Source: UBA7396 sp047637875 (GTDB lineage: Bacteria > Patescibacteriota > Gracilibacteria > BD1-5 > UBA6164). Taken from it: a DNA stretch of 64,000 nt. The stretch covers positions 79,700 to 143,699 of the forward strand of contig JBLJBH010000038.1 of NCBI GenBank assembly GCA_047637875.1. Direction: 5' to 3'. The position numbers and the translations under genes were made by a program. The notes under the pieces were generated by a model. That model searched no databases. It had not been told where the DNA came from and worked only from the letters and a program-made list of their open reading frames with translations. Below are positions 53,047-63,868 of the stretch, one piece after another (the stretch's first letter is position 1; each line of letters starts with the position of its first letter).

Positions 53047-55557
53047 ATGGAAAAAATTTCTCAACAGAATGGAAATGAAAAACTTCTCACTCCAGAGCAA
53101 ATCCAAGAAAAAGAAAATAAAGCGATCGAGCAAGAACTCAGTCGTCTTTTTTCTGGTTTAGAAAAAGAGGATGTTTCTCCTCAAGATCTTCTTAAACTTC
53201 TTGGAAAAATTTGAGAGAATAATATTCCCATACAAAATGAATTTCGTTTTTACCAAACAAGTGTTTTACAAGATTTTCAAAATCAATTCAAAAATACTCC
53301 AAAAGAAAAACCAAAAACAGATGTAGAAAACACTTCATTTCTCAAACAAACTGATCTTTTACTCGAACATGAAAAATATGGTTTTTTTCTCTCTCATCTC
53401 ATTTCAACTGAACTGAAAAGTGGAACGATTGAATATTTCAATCCAAAATTCTCTCAAGCTCTTTCAAGATATGATAAAAATCCTCAAATATTAGAAACAC
53501 TTCTTTGAGGGAAAGAAAAAGTAAAACATGCTCTTGATTTTCTTCAAACAGATTTTTGAAAAGAGATGCTTGATAACACTGATCTGTTTCAAAAAATGTT
53601 GTGACTCTGAAATGTTCTTCAAATAGCAAGTTTTGAAACCAACAAAGAAGGAAAGGATCTCACACTGGATATTCTTCTCTCAGCTCAAAAATCTCTTGAT
53701 GTTATAGCAAAAGAAACTCAAGATATTCAATCTAGACTCACTCATATTACGAGTCCAGAAAACAGAAGACAAATGACTCTGAATGGAAATTATGGAAACT
53801 ATGAACGTATTGTGTGAGTCGATCTTCCAAATGAACTTCACGCAAAAGTACAAACAGAACTTAAAGTCCTTTGAAAAGATATTTTTACACAAATTCTTCT
53901 CTCAGGAAATACAGATGTTATTGAAAAAAGAGGAAATGTTTTATTACCACTTTGATGAGAACAAGTACGTTTAGATTTCTCAAAACTTCCTGAAAAATTT
54001 GATCTCAAAAGTATGACACTGGAAGAAAAACTGCAAGTAATAGAAACACATTTTGAAGATGTCTATATTGATGATTTTTCAGAAAAGTTTCTTCAAAAAG
54101 CAAAAGAAGTCATAAGTTATGCTCAAAAACATCCTGAAAAACTTACTGTTGATGTTGCCAGTATTCTTGTTTCGTGATTTGTAGCTATGTGAGTTGTTGC
54201 ATGAACGACGTACTGAACTGCGTGACTCGGAACAATTCCAAGTATTGCTGTTGCTGGAGCAACCTTTACTGCGACAGATAACGCGATTCGTGGAATTGGA
54301 TACGGAATAATATGAGAATTGTGACTGGATAGCGTGGATGGAAAAATTGGTTTTAAAGCTGGAGCTTTAGAATGAATGTGACTCACGCAAGAGCATTTAG
54401 ACAATCCAAATCTCGCCTACACAAAAAAAGGGTTTGAACTCGCTTCAAATACTGTTCTTTTTTGAGTGTTTAATAGAGTTGCAAAACTTGAAGGAATAGT
54501 AACAAAAGCTTCTCTTACAGAATCTCAAAGTTTATGAAATAATCTTGCAAAAAATATTACCAAATTCTTCCCTGAAGGAAAAATACCACAAGAGTGACTC
54601 AAACTCATGTGAGAAAGTGCATTTTTCTCATACTACGCTGTTGGAGCAAATGCCTTTGAGGATTCACTCCTCGCTCTTAAAGATGCAAGAAATATGAATG
54701 AGGATGAAGCTATGGAACTTCTTATGCAAAATCTTGCAAAAGCCAAAGATCCTGAAGTAATGATGCATTATTTCCTTTATAACTTGTGATTTATTTCACT
54801 CGTAAAACTCTGATGAGCTTGATGGCAAAAACATGCTGAGAATAAAATAAATAATCTTCCTGAGATGATGATCGATAAAAAAATAAAATCTCTCTCAAAC
54901 TCAATGAATACAGAAATTCTCACACTTCAAGACAAATGAATAACACTGATTCGTGAAGGAAATGGAGAGTTTGCTTTTTATGATAAAAATCTCAATAAAA
55001 TTCCACTAGATAATGCAGAATTTCTGAGATTTAATCAGCTACAATTGGAGCTTTTAGAAGCATCTCTTCGAGCTGGAAGAATTTACAAAGATCCTGATGA
55101 TATTTCTGGATGACTTCCAAATAATGGAAAAGGTTGAGGAGCAAAAGTAAACAAACCAGATCTTCAAGTGAAATATGAAACGCTTGAAAGAATTTCAAAG
55201 CAAGTAGAAGATAAGTGACTCTGATACGCTTTAGATAAAACAAAAATTTATGAAGGAATAAACACTTCATGAGTGAAAGACGGAACTAAAGAATGACTCT
55301 TAAAGGAGGCTTGATTTACTCCAAGTGAAGTTCAAGCTCTGAGAGATAAGAAAGTAACCAATGAGACACCGAGTCTTGAGAAAAAAGCTCTTGAGAGAAT
55401 GAATAGTGCTGTGGAGGTGGTGGTAAGAGAGGTGGATATTCTGAGAAAAAATTTTATAGATTGAATTAAAAAAGGCTCAAGTTTAGATAAGATATTAGAA
55501 AAATACCCTATTGAGACTAGAGAAAAATTATATTTAATATTAACCAAACAAAAATAA
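53047..55557 (+). CDS. Large 836-residue protein with central hydrophobic domain
   Basis: The N-terminal 360 residues are soluble and helical (LLTPEQIQEKENKAIEQELS). A Gly/Ala-rich hydrophobic block at about 375-430 (DVASILVSGFVAMGVVAGTT; GTIPSIAVAGATFTATDNAI) looks like a membrane-inserting hairpin. Two further hydrophobic stretches occur near 490 and 590. The C-terminus includes YALDKTKIYEGINTSGVKDG and a charged helical end. No signal peptide. Size, hydrophobic centre and the small helical partner upstream suggest an exported toxin-like or structural protein; no family assigned. Confidence 0.75.
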
Positions 55558-55577
55558 AGGACATAGTCCTTTATTTT
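55551..55577. terminator. Terminator between convergent genes
   Basis: AAAATAAAGGAC/GTCCTTTATTTT perfect hairpin overlapping the stop codons of both flanking genes. Confidence 0.8.
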
Positions 55578-56098
55578 TGTATCTTAAAAATCATGTCTGA
55601 TTTTCTATTTTGAGCATCAATTAATAACGCTTTACTTAATAAATATAATTGTTGTAATCATTGATTTACTAAATCATTATATTCTTTGCTTCATTTTATG
55701 AGTATTTTTCAATCAACTAAAAGATTATTATCCACGTCAAATTTTGTTTTTGAAATATCATAAAGAGCAGATTCTAATATTCATTTCAAATATGGATCAT
55801 TAAGTAGATTATCTAAATTGTTTAAAGAAAAATTTTCTTTTAGTTTTTCAAATTCTTGCTTATACAACCTATCTCTTTTTTGATCTACTGTTTCAACCTC
55901 ATTTTGTAGTTTTTGTCTCTCTTCTTTAAATCATCAAGCAGTTAAAACATAGTCAATTCTTCCTCAAGTTTCAATTACAAGAGTTCCTACAGGAAAAGAC
56001 AGCTTTGGAAAACTATCAAGTTTACGCTCCTCTTGAACTTTTGGTTGTAGCTCAACAAGGTTTTGATACTCAGGTCATGTAGATGGAATATTTGACAT
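55571..56098 (-). CDS. Hypothetical 175-residue protein
   Basis: MSNIPSTGPEYQNLVELQPK, then FPKLSFPVGTLVIETGGRID and a Lys/Glu-rich helical middle (KEERQKLQNEVETVDQKRDR), ending LSKALLIDAQNRKSDMIFKI. Soluble, coiled-coil-like. The short N-terminal strand motif VGTLVIETGGRIDYVL could be an oligomerisation patch. Unrecognised. Confidence 0.7.
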
Positions 56099-56218
56099 AG
56101 TGTGAAGTTAAAAATATTTTACCTATTATAACAGATTTTTAAGAAAAATACAAAAGTTAATGTTTAAAGAATTTGAAGAAATATATGAGTATTGGCTAGC
56201 TTTAATGAAATTATTTAA

Positions 56219-56842
56219 TTAATAGTTTTTTATAACTTGTTTGACTACTCAGATTACTCTTATGTCATCATCAAACTTATCTATTTCTAAATTAGGATGT
56301 TCTTTATAATTAACCGAAACTAAGAATAAATCATCTCCTTTTTTTAGAATTTTCTTTATTTTAGGTTTTCAATCATGAATAACTAAAAACATATTATTAG
56401 TATTATCAAAATCTTGCTTTCTAATTAATAATAAATCATTTTCATCTATAATAGGTTGCATAGAATTTCATTTTGCTCTAGTAAAGAAACAATTTTTTAT
56501 TTCTTTATCACTAATATTTATTAGTTTATTTGATATTTCTATTGTATCTTTTGGGGTTTCTTCAATAGTTTCTCATCACATATTTCAACATTGAGCAAAT
56601 CAATAAAAAGGAATATTGAATAAGTCTCAAACAAAATCTTTCAAAACTCTATATATTCAATCTTCACATTTTTTTATATATCAATTATCTTCTAATTGCT
56701 TAAGTCTATTTGAAACTTTTTGAGGGTGGTCTAGTCATATAATAGTTCATATTTCTCTTATAGAAAAAGAATGATCACTATTTCTTCATATATTTTTAAT
56801 TAAGTCCAATAATGCCTTATGATATGAATCAAAATTTTTCAT
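56219..56842 (-). CDS. lexA: LexA-like self-cleaving repressor (S24 family)
   Basis: 207 residues. Winged helix SFSIREIGTIIGLDHPQKVS, cleavage loop FYGFAQCGNMGG with Cys85-Gly86, S24 domain with Ser127 (RAKGNSMQPIIDENDLLLIR) and Lys near 163 (GKPKIKKILKKGD). Same architecture as the element B repressor (about 35% identity). A near-perfect palindromic operator lies 75 bp upstream, between it and a divergent transcription unit, implying autoregulation. It may be the chromosomal LexA or belong to this accessory region. Confidence 0.85.
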
Positions 56843-56916
56843 AATTTTATAATAAAAAATAAAATTTAAATTTGCTTCTAATTATATGTTTTTTATAAAA
56901 ATGTCAAAAGTTTAAG

Positions 56917-56937
56917 TGTCAAAAATATATTTTGACA
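56917..56937. promoter_or_regulatory. Palindromic operator (LexA-like repressor)
   Basis: TGTCAAAA and TTTTGACA in inverted orientation around a five-base ATATA-type centre; another half-site TGTCAAAA lies at 56,902-56,909. A plus-strand promoter (TTGACA at 56,932, TATAAT at 56,953) overlaps it. Confidence 0.65.
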
Positions 56938-57009
56938 AAGACTAAAAAATATTATAATGGATTTAGATTATATCTTAAGAAAAAATTAAAATGATTAAAA
57001 TACAATAAA

Positions 57010-57109
57010 AAAAATGCTTCTTCAAACGAAAGCATTTTATCCTAAAAAAGGTTTTGTAAAAATTTTATTATAAATTTTTGGTAGCACGATGATTATATAA
57101 TAAAATTTT
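57010..57109 (+). other. Terminator and long inverted repeat before the DUF1508 gene
   Basis: AAAATGCTT/AAGCATTTT hairpin (57,010-57,038) with a short T-run. Then AAAATTTTATTATA and TATAATAAAATTTT (57,059-57,109) form a long stem whose loop contains TTTTGGTAGCACGATG. A further TTTTTTATAC/GTATAAAAAA hairpin ends 30 bp before the start codon. A layered leader of unknown role. Confidence 0.45.
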
Positions 57110-57180
57110 AGTTTGCAAGTTTTTTTATACTTTCTTGTATAAAAAAGTAAAAAATACTTTACTAATAACTAAAATTACAA

Positions 57181-57513
57181 ATGGGTAAATATACGATTAA
57201 TTGGTCTAAAAATTGACAATATTATTTCAACTTAATTGCTTGAAATTGACAAGTTTTAATAACAAGTGAGACATATACAACAAAACAATCTTGCAAAGAT
57301 TGAATTGCTTCATCTCAAATTAATTCTCAAACTAAAGATAATTATAAAAGGTTAAAAACTAGCAATTGAGACCAATACTATTTCACATTACAGGCAAGAA
57401 ATGGAGAAACTTTATGAAAAAGTGAAATGTATCAATCTATATCTTGAATGGATAATTGAATTTCTTCTTGTGTAGAAAATTGAAGCACTAACAATATTGT
57501 TGATAACACCTAA
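57181..57513 (+). CDS. DUF1508 (YegP-like) tandem-domain protein
   Basis: 110 residues with two DUF1508 units: QYYFNLIAGNGQVLITSETY then TTKQSCKDGIASSQ, and QYYFTLQARNGETLGKSEMY then QSISGMDNGISSCVENG. This matches the small YegP family in length and spacing. The role is unclear (stress-linked in other bacteria). Thirteen glycines are TGA. Confidence 0.85.
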
Positions 57514-57514
57514 T

Positions 57515-57549
57515 AAAAAATATCTCTTCATTACGAAGAGATATTTTTT
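57515..57549. terminator. Terminator hairpin
   Basis: AAAAAATATCTCTTC/GAAGAGATATTTTTT. Confidence 0.8.
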
Positions 57550-57577
57550 CATGTTTTTATCATGTGTTCTAAAATTC

Positions 57578-57844
57578 CTATTCAAATGTATTTTTTCTTT
57601 TCATATTTTTCATAACATGTTTCAATATTACTATTGAAATAAATTTCTTTTTTCAGTTTTTCATTTTTGTAATTTCTGGATTTCTGAATAAATAGAGATC
57701 AAGCTGTTTTTTGCTCATTCCTGAAAATTCCAGGAGGTCTTTTTCTTCTAAAAATACTTTTGAAAACTCACTAATATCTTCAAAAAATGAAGTATTTTCT
57801 TTTTCAATATTGAGAAAAATTTTGAAGTTTTTTTGTTGTTTCAT
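57578..57844 (-). CDS. Hypothetical 88-residue protein
   Basis: MKQQKNFKIFLNIEKENTSF then LEFSGMSKKQLDLYLFRNPE and a basic tail after a TGA-encoded Gly (KMKNGKKKFISIVILKHVMK). Read in the standard code it would stop at 63 residues. Unrecognised, probably DNA- or RNA-associated by charge. Confidence 0.5.
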
Positions 57845-57869
57845 TTTTTATAAGTTAAAATCTAATATG

Positions 57870-58011
57870 CCGAGTGTTTGCCGAGTACCTTCCTAGCCTT
57901 TTTATTTAATACAAGCCAATTATGAGTTTTTTAAGGAATATCCTATAAATCCTCACTTCTGGCTTGTATCTTTTTAGTACTCATTTATTTGTTTAAATAA
58001 ATGAAGTATTT
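57870..58011 (-). other. Structured intergenic sequence
   Basis: ATACAAGCCA/TGGCTTGTAT encloses AGGAATATCCT. An outer GAGTAC/GTACTC pair and a terminator-like ACTCATTTATTT/AAATAAATGAAGT hairpin with T-run flank it. The direct repeat TGCCGAGTGTT/TGCCGAGTACC lies beside it. Probably the terminator of the ATPase operon plus a leader for the 88-residue gene; it resembles but does not match the four-copy structured RNA. Confidence 0.4.
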
Positions 58012-59661
58012 TTATTTAAAGATTAGTGAATTATTTGAAGCTTTTTCGAGAACTCATTTTTCCTGAAGTTCTTTAGATAATTCATCAAAATCAGAGCGAG
58101 AAAGTCCAAAATCTAAAGCTTCTTTTTTTGAAAAGGAATGTATCTTTTTTGCATGTTCAAAATACTTTATTTTGTTTGAAATAGGAGTTTTGGTATTTTC
58201 ACTTTCTAATACATCTAAATCTTCTTTTTCGATGAAAAGTGCTTTGAATTTTTTGACATATCAAGTATTTTTTATTACTCATTCTCATTTTTGTAATTTT
58301 GAAAGATCTACATCAATTTTTCTTCCAAAAATATGTTGGTTCATATCATCATCTATATTAAAAGAGATACCAGTTATCATATGAACTATTTGGCTATCTC
58401 AAATTATTTTTTTCAAAGGCAGTTGAAGAGAAAATATAAGAGTATGAGCAACACTTCTTCATGCAAGTGCAATTTTTTTTACAGAGTTTATAATATCCTC
58501 TTTTATTTGTTTATTTTGGATAGAGTCGAGTAAAATAGAAAATTCTTCAACAAAGATGAATACAGGAGTGATATCAGCATTTTTTTGTTCTGGAGGAAGA
58601 TTTTCATACTCAGTAAAATTTCTTACTCTCTTCTCAGCAAAGACATCATTTATATGCGTCATATCAGCACTGACTTTTCCTAAGAGTTTATGTATGTCTC
58701 ACACTGATTTTGCATACTCTACTCTTTCCATGTTTGAAAAATGTTTAAAATCTCATTTTATATCCAAAACAACAAAGCGATAACTCGGATTGAGCGAGTA
58801 GAGTGAATAGAGAATTGAAGTGGTAAAATTACTCTTTCATCCACCAGTCATACCGTAAACACCAAGGTGGTTCGCTTGCGAAAAATCAAGTGGAAACTTT
58901 ACTTCATTTCACAGAATATCAAATCAGAAAATGAAGTGTTTTTTTGGAAAAGTATGAAGATAATCTTTCATCAAATATACGGTATTATTTGTCAATTCTG
59001 TAATTTCAAGAAAAATATCATTTGCCACTCTTTTGACAAGATTATATTTCTCTACACTCAATCAAATTCCATTCAAGATATCTGTGTCATCAATTCTCTC
59101 AATACGTGCTTTTTCTAGATTATGTGGTCTGTAGAGTGTAAATACTTTGTTTGAGTTTATAACTTTATAATCACTCACTTTCACTCATTCATATCATTGA
59201 GTAACACGGAAATAGTCGTTTATTTTCGTAATTAAACTGGTAAGATCAAAAGAAGTTTCTTTAAGTATTTTTTTATCAAGAATACTTAAATCAGAATAAA
59301 ATCTTCAAGAGAAAGGATTGAGAAGAAAACGTATATTTTCTTTTGAAAAATTCGCAACTTTCCAAATTTGGTATGATTTCTTGTAGTGATAAATCAGATA
59401 TTGAACTAATCCATTTACGAGCATAAACAAATTGTAGATCCATCATTTTTTAAAAAATAGTCCCCATATTCCGTATGAAACAAAAACAAAGAGGATAAAT
59501 GGTGCGGTAATAATACTTATCAAAGCTTGTCAAAGACTCAGTGACCCTAGTTTATTGATTCCAAACATGACAATTCATATGATTGCTGAGAGGCAAAAAA
59601 TGAGAATGAACCAATTTAAAGTCAATAACACTCCTATAATCATTTTTTTGAGAATATTCAT
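58012..59661 (-). CDS. FtsK/HerA-like DNA-translocase ATPase with membrane anchor
   Basis: 549 residues. Two to three N-terminal membrane helices (about 8-30, 48-70, 76-92), then a motor domain with Walker A GVYGMTGGGKSNFTTSILYS (about 264-283), VVLDIKGDFKHF, Walker B PVFIFVEEFSILLD and a sensor-like GRSVAHTLIFSLQLP. The C-terminus is a winged-helix-like segment (LSRSDFDELSKELQEKGVLE). It resembles FtsK/SpoIIIE or conjugative coupling ATPases, so it may pump DNA or protein across the envelope. Final gene of a long minus-strand operon. Confidence 0.85.
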
Positions 59662-59683
59662 ATTTTTTTGTTATGAGATAAGA

Positions 59684-59709
59684 AAGAGCTATAAAGTTTT
59701 ATAGCTCTT
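59684..59709. terminator. Hairpin between 59,734 gene and the ATPase gene
   Basis: AAGAGCTATAAA/TTTATAGCTCTT. The T-run is weak on either strand; it could be an attenuator or a processing hairpin within the operon. Confidence 0.45.
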
Positions 59710-59733
59710 GTAAAATTAAACTTTTCTAGAAAA

Positions 59734-60171
59734 TTATGAAAACTTATATTTTCTCATTTTCTCATTTTCTCATTTTGGAGTGATTTCTAAAACATCTCAA
59801 TTAAAGAGACGAATATTTTCTTTAAATGTGTTAAAAAATTCTCGAAATCAATCAATTTTCTTGATATCATTAGTGTGTAAGGATTCATATTTTATTCTGA
59901 ATTCTTTTGAATATCAAAATTTTTGTGAATCAATTACTATGCTTAATTTGATGCTAGTTTCAAGTTCTGAATCAAATATCTTAGAAAAAAGTCATGGGGT
60001 TGTAACGATTGCTTCAATATGAGCATTCTCGTTTACTTTATTAATATAAAGATAATGTTGAAGTTTTTTATTGTTATGTGCTGACAGATTTTCTAAAAAT
60101 TTAAAATTATTAAAAGCAACATGTCATAGATCATTGATTGTTTTGTTTCCGTCGATTTTCATGGTATTCAT
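59734..60171 (-). CDS. Hypothetical 145-residue protein
   Basis: MNTMKIDGNKTINDLGHVAF, then HYLYINKVNENAHIEAIVTT, SIKLSIVIDSQKFGYSKEFR and a C-terminus EITPKGENEKMRKYKFS. Beta-rich and soluble. The start could be the second Met (60,162). Three TTTTCTCA repeats at 59,756-59,779 encode part of its tail. Unrecognised. Confidence 0.65.
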
Positions 60172-60224
60172 TTTTTACAATAGTTAGGTAATTAAATTAT
60201 TGGAAGATATAAAGTGTGTTAGAC

Positions 60225-60584
60225 TTAATATCTTGATTGTTCAAATAAAGCTTGAATTCTTTCATCTTTAAAAGAGATTGAACTTGCAACTGAATTAGCA
60301 TAGATTTCATAAAGATCATTATAATTTCTATATTCATTCAAATCAAAGACATTTAAAATTTGTTTAATTTGGATTTCATGTTCATCAATAAATTTTTCAG
60401 ATGATTGGTAAAGTCAATCATATATGATGGTATCAATAGTAACTTCTCAATAGTTACTTTTTAACGTTTCATAACTGAAATCTAACTTATGTCTGTTATA
60501 GAAATCAATAGCAAACTTTACGTCACCAACACCACAATATAATATTTGTGCACAGAAATTTTCAGCAGTTTCCTGGAAAAACAT
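60225..60584 (-). CDS. Hypothetical 119-residue acidic protein
   Basis: MFFQETAENFCAQILYCGVG, then DVKFAIDFYNRHKLDFSYET and DGLYQSSEKFIDEHEIQIKQ; ends SFKDERIQALFEQSRY. Helical and acidic; no domain recognised. Confidence 0.65.
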
Positions 60585-60840
60585 ATTTTATAAAGGGGTT
60601 ATTGAAAAGATTATTTATTAAATTGATATCCATTTAGTTTTATAATCTTTTCAGAAATAAAATTTTTTTACGGATGAAACTCCGTTGTTTTTTGTTGCTA
60701 GCGATATAATATTAATTTGAAAATATTAAAAAACAAAATTATAAAGCGATAAAAAAGACGAATTATGTGATATAATTCGTCTTTTTTATTTTATTAATGC
60801 CATCGGTTTTTATCGGAAATTTGCTAATTATTCTATAAAA
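60585..60840. other. Intergenic region with two terminator hairpins
   Basis: ACGGA/TCCGT hairpin with TTGTTTTTTG (60,670-60,693) on the plus strand. A strong AAAAAAGACGAATTA/TATAATTCGTCTTTTTT stem (60,751-60,787) would end the 60,841 gene's transcript. No gene; a promoter for 60,584 is expected here (TATAAT-like ATATAATATT near 60,704). Confidence 0.5.
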
Positions 60841-61617
60841 TTATTTTTTTTTAAATGTATAATTTTCATACCGTAGCTTAAATCATAAATATTTTGACAA
60901 TTTAGCATTAAATCATTTTAGTGTATTGTTTTTAATTTTTATGTCTGTTTTAGGAAGTACTTTTTCTAACTCTGGGTATTTTCCTAAATCAAACTCAAAA
61001 TTATCAGATTTACATAATAATTCTAATATTTTACAATAAATTCAGTTATTTTCTAATTTTTCTATATTTCAGTTTGGAAGTTCTATTTTATCCTCATTAA
61101 CAAAAAACATACAATTATTTATTTTAAAAGCATTTATTCATAAAATGTGTTTTTGATAATTTCACCTATTTATAATTGGAAATGCTATGAATTGTTTTGA
61201 GGGATACAAAATATTTTCATGAACATCAATAATATTTGTTACCTGAATAAACCCTATTGTATTTGGAAGTTCAGTTTTAATAGTTCCATCAATAAATTTA
61301 TGAAGATTTGAAAAATGTTTTTGAAAGGCTGATTTTAAATTTATTATTCAAGATTCATCTCCTATTATTTCTCCTGTTGTATTTATTTGGAAATTTCAAA
61401 TTTCTTGAATTTCTCACATTTTCATGATTTTAATATATTCATCTTCAGAATCTTTCAACTCATATTCGTATCATAATCACAAATAAGTTGCTTTTCCTAA
61501 CACATCAAAATCAATTTTTGTTGTACTTGTAATTCAAAAAAAATAAAATCATGTTTCTTTAAAAATATCAAGACTTTTCTTTTGTGCTGGTAAAGTATAG
61601 GTTGCAAGAAATTCCAT
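60841..61617 (-). CDS. Hypothetical 258-residue soluble protein
   Basis: MEFLATYTLPAQKKSLDIFK, then WFYFF/GITSTTKIDFDVLG-type strands, SGIINLKSAFQKHFSNLHKF, GFIQVTNIIDVHENILYPSK, CMFFVNEDKIELPNGNIEKL and a C-terminal helix-strand pair ending YENYTFKKK. It looks like a soluble beta-alpha protein; no family recognised. It lies 68 bp after the secreted-protein gene on the same strand. Confidence 0.65.
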
Positions 61618-61685
61618 AAAACAAAAAATTAAGTATTATTTTTTGCATAATACTTAATTTTATCAAAAATTCAAAATAACAATTA

Positions 61686-62918
61686 TTAGTTATTTATTCA
61701 AAGAAATCAAAGTGGTCATTGTTCATCATAATTTGTCTTCATTTCTTGAAGTATTGTTCTAAGTTCTCATAATCTTTGTGTTTCAATTTTTTGTAATTCT
61801 TTTACTTTTCATTCATTCACAATAGGAACAAGTAATGTATGGAATGTGCTGAGAAGTTTGTATCTTTCTCTTAGTTTTGGAAGAGTAGGATTTTGTGAAA
61901 CAATGTATTCATCATTCATTCCTTGATGTTTTTTAACTATTTCAGACATTTTTTTGTAATCCGCATCTACTGTTGTTTTTATTTGTGCTACAAAATTTTG
62001 TACTTGTTTACTTTTTCCTGTAGCATTAAGTTTACGTAATTTTTTTACGAGACTTTCAAGAACTTTCTTTTCATTTTCTTTGAGTTTTCCCATATGGATT
62101 TTTTTCAAATTTTCATAACTTCCATAGTCAATATTTGTTTGAGGTTCTGTTGATAGAGCAACAATACTTTTTCCATTTACTATAAACTCATCAGCAACAA
62201 AAACTTTTGTGTTTACTTCAAAACTCTCTGTTGAATAAAATGTCATTATTTCATTAAACTCTTCATTAAACTCTTCTTTTGACATTGGTTTTTCAGTAAT
62301 AGCTGAATCAAGAAACTCCTGTTGCAGAGGAAGAAGTTTTTCTGCACACACATATTGCTCATCAGAGTAATCATCTTGATTCTGACACATCTCCACATCA
62401 TATTTTACCTTAAAATCTTTTATCTTTCCTTTTATTTTTACTTCAATTGGTTTGTTGCTATAGGTAAAATATTCATCACTGAGATTATTCTTTTTTATGT
62501 TATTATACAAAGCTTGACTCACATAAATCGGAAGTCATTGAGAGAGATCTTTTTGAGAGATTTTCTTCTCTAAAGCTTGTTCAGGAAGAGTTTTATTTTC
62601 AAAGAATAATCAAAAAGGAGTATTTGACACATCAGCAAATGGATCTCAGATAATTCCATCAACTCAATAGATTTGATTGTTTTTTAGAAAGCTTGTAAAT
62701 TCAGCTCATTCAATAGAATAAAGAGAAGATTTCATACTTGATCCTGCATCATCTGATCTCACATAAGGAGTAAGATATCCTTTCAAATCCATTTGTGAAT
62801 TATCTTTTACAGCAGTATATTTTCCTGTATGAGATAAAAATGTATTTGGATATGTATAAGCTCAAGTAGTATTTCAAAGAAGTATTGAAATAATTAAAAG
62901 TGATAATATTTTTTTCAT
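61686..62918 (-). CDS. Secreted protein, 410 residues, unrecognised
   Basis: Signal peptide MKKILSLLIISILLGNTTGA (cleavage near GAY). The mature N-terminus is beta-like (FLSHTGKYTAVKDNSQMDLK, GYLTPYVRSDD). The C-terminal half is helical and Lys-rich (LKENEKKVLESLVKKLRKLN, KTTVDADYKKMSEIVKKHQG). It uses more GGA and CTC codons than the core genes. It follows the multi-helix membrane gene, matching the order in the 31,936-34,483 operon although the two secreted proteins are not obviously homologous. Confidence 0.75.
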
Positions 62919-62946
62919 AATTATAGAGTTAGAAAGTAAATAAAAA

Positions 62947-63864
62947 TTAAATGCTTTTATAAAAAATAATGAGAAACAGGAATCAAATTCATCCGTAATA
63001 TCTCAAGAGTATTTTCTCATCTATAAATCTATTGATATAACGATTTATGAGACGAAGATTGAGAAATACTAAGGACAATACCATTCCTAAGAAAAAACTT
63101 CTCATTTGTCATGGAGTAAAACTTGAAGATACTTCTCAGGAAATTGTTATGAGACTGAGTAATACTCAACCAGTAATTGAAAGAGTGAGAATATTTCAAA
63201 CCACAAAAAAGAATATGAGTTTTGTTTTGCTTATTTCCATTACTTTTTTCACTTCAACTGGAGGAGAATCTTCTTTTTTATTAGCTATATTTTCTGCTTC
63301 ATTTTTTTCTACAATTTTTTCTTCATCTTTTTTGTGAACTTTTATTCCATCATCCCTGATAACTGCATTTGGGTTTGTTTTGAGAATAAAAAAGTTATTT
63401 ACATTTTTTCAAAAATTATTCAATGAAACATATGTCTTATACAGTATTGCAAAAATTCAAATTGAGTTTCATAAGAATCATAAAAGCATGAAATAAAAAC
63501 CAATTCAGACATATTTTCAAAAATCTCATAATAATCCTAGTACATAATTAATCCCTGCATCATTACGAAAGAGATATGTTCAGAAATCGTCATAATCCAA
63601 AGTAAAATCTATGATATGGTATAACATGTAAAAATAAAACAATGTTCCAAGGATTCAGACTATGGATACTTTTGCTTTTTGAGAATATCCAATACTAATA
63701 AACCAAGAACTTATTAGAAACATAATAATAAATAAAACTATTTCACTATTATCTACATAATCTTTTGTAATATTATGTATTGAAAAAATGGTGTGATTTT
63801 GTATGAATGGAAGAAACATTCAGATACTAATGAACGCACTACAGAATATAAGAAAACTTTTCAT
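62947..63864 (-). CDS. Multi-helix membrane protein, 305 residues (paralogue of 33,578-34,483)
   Basis: MKSFLIFCSAFISIGMFLPF, two N-terminal helices, then DYVDNSEIVLFIIMF, SSWFISIGYS, paired central helices (YVLGLLGDFGKYVGIGFYFM), a cytoplasmic Lys/Glu loop longer than in the paralogue, and two C-terminal helices with LRLINRYINRFIDEKILLRY. Conserved residues concentrate in the helices and the RDDGI motif. A plus-strand ORF across it is a shadow. The structured-RNA tail lies directly upstream. Confidence 0.8.
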
Positions 63865-63868
63865 AAAC

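Noticed and set aside
63047..63337. Plus-strand ORF starting MRRRLRNTK
   Set aside because: Shadow of the minus-strand membrane gene; it stops at a TGA only in the standard code and is not conserved in the paralogue.
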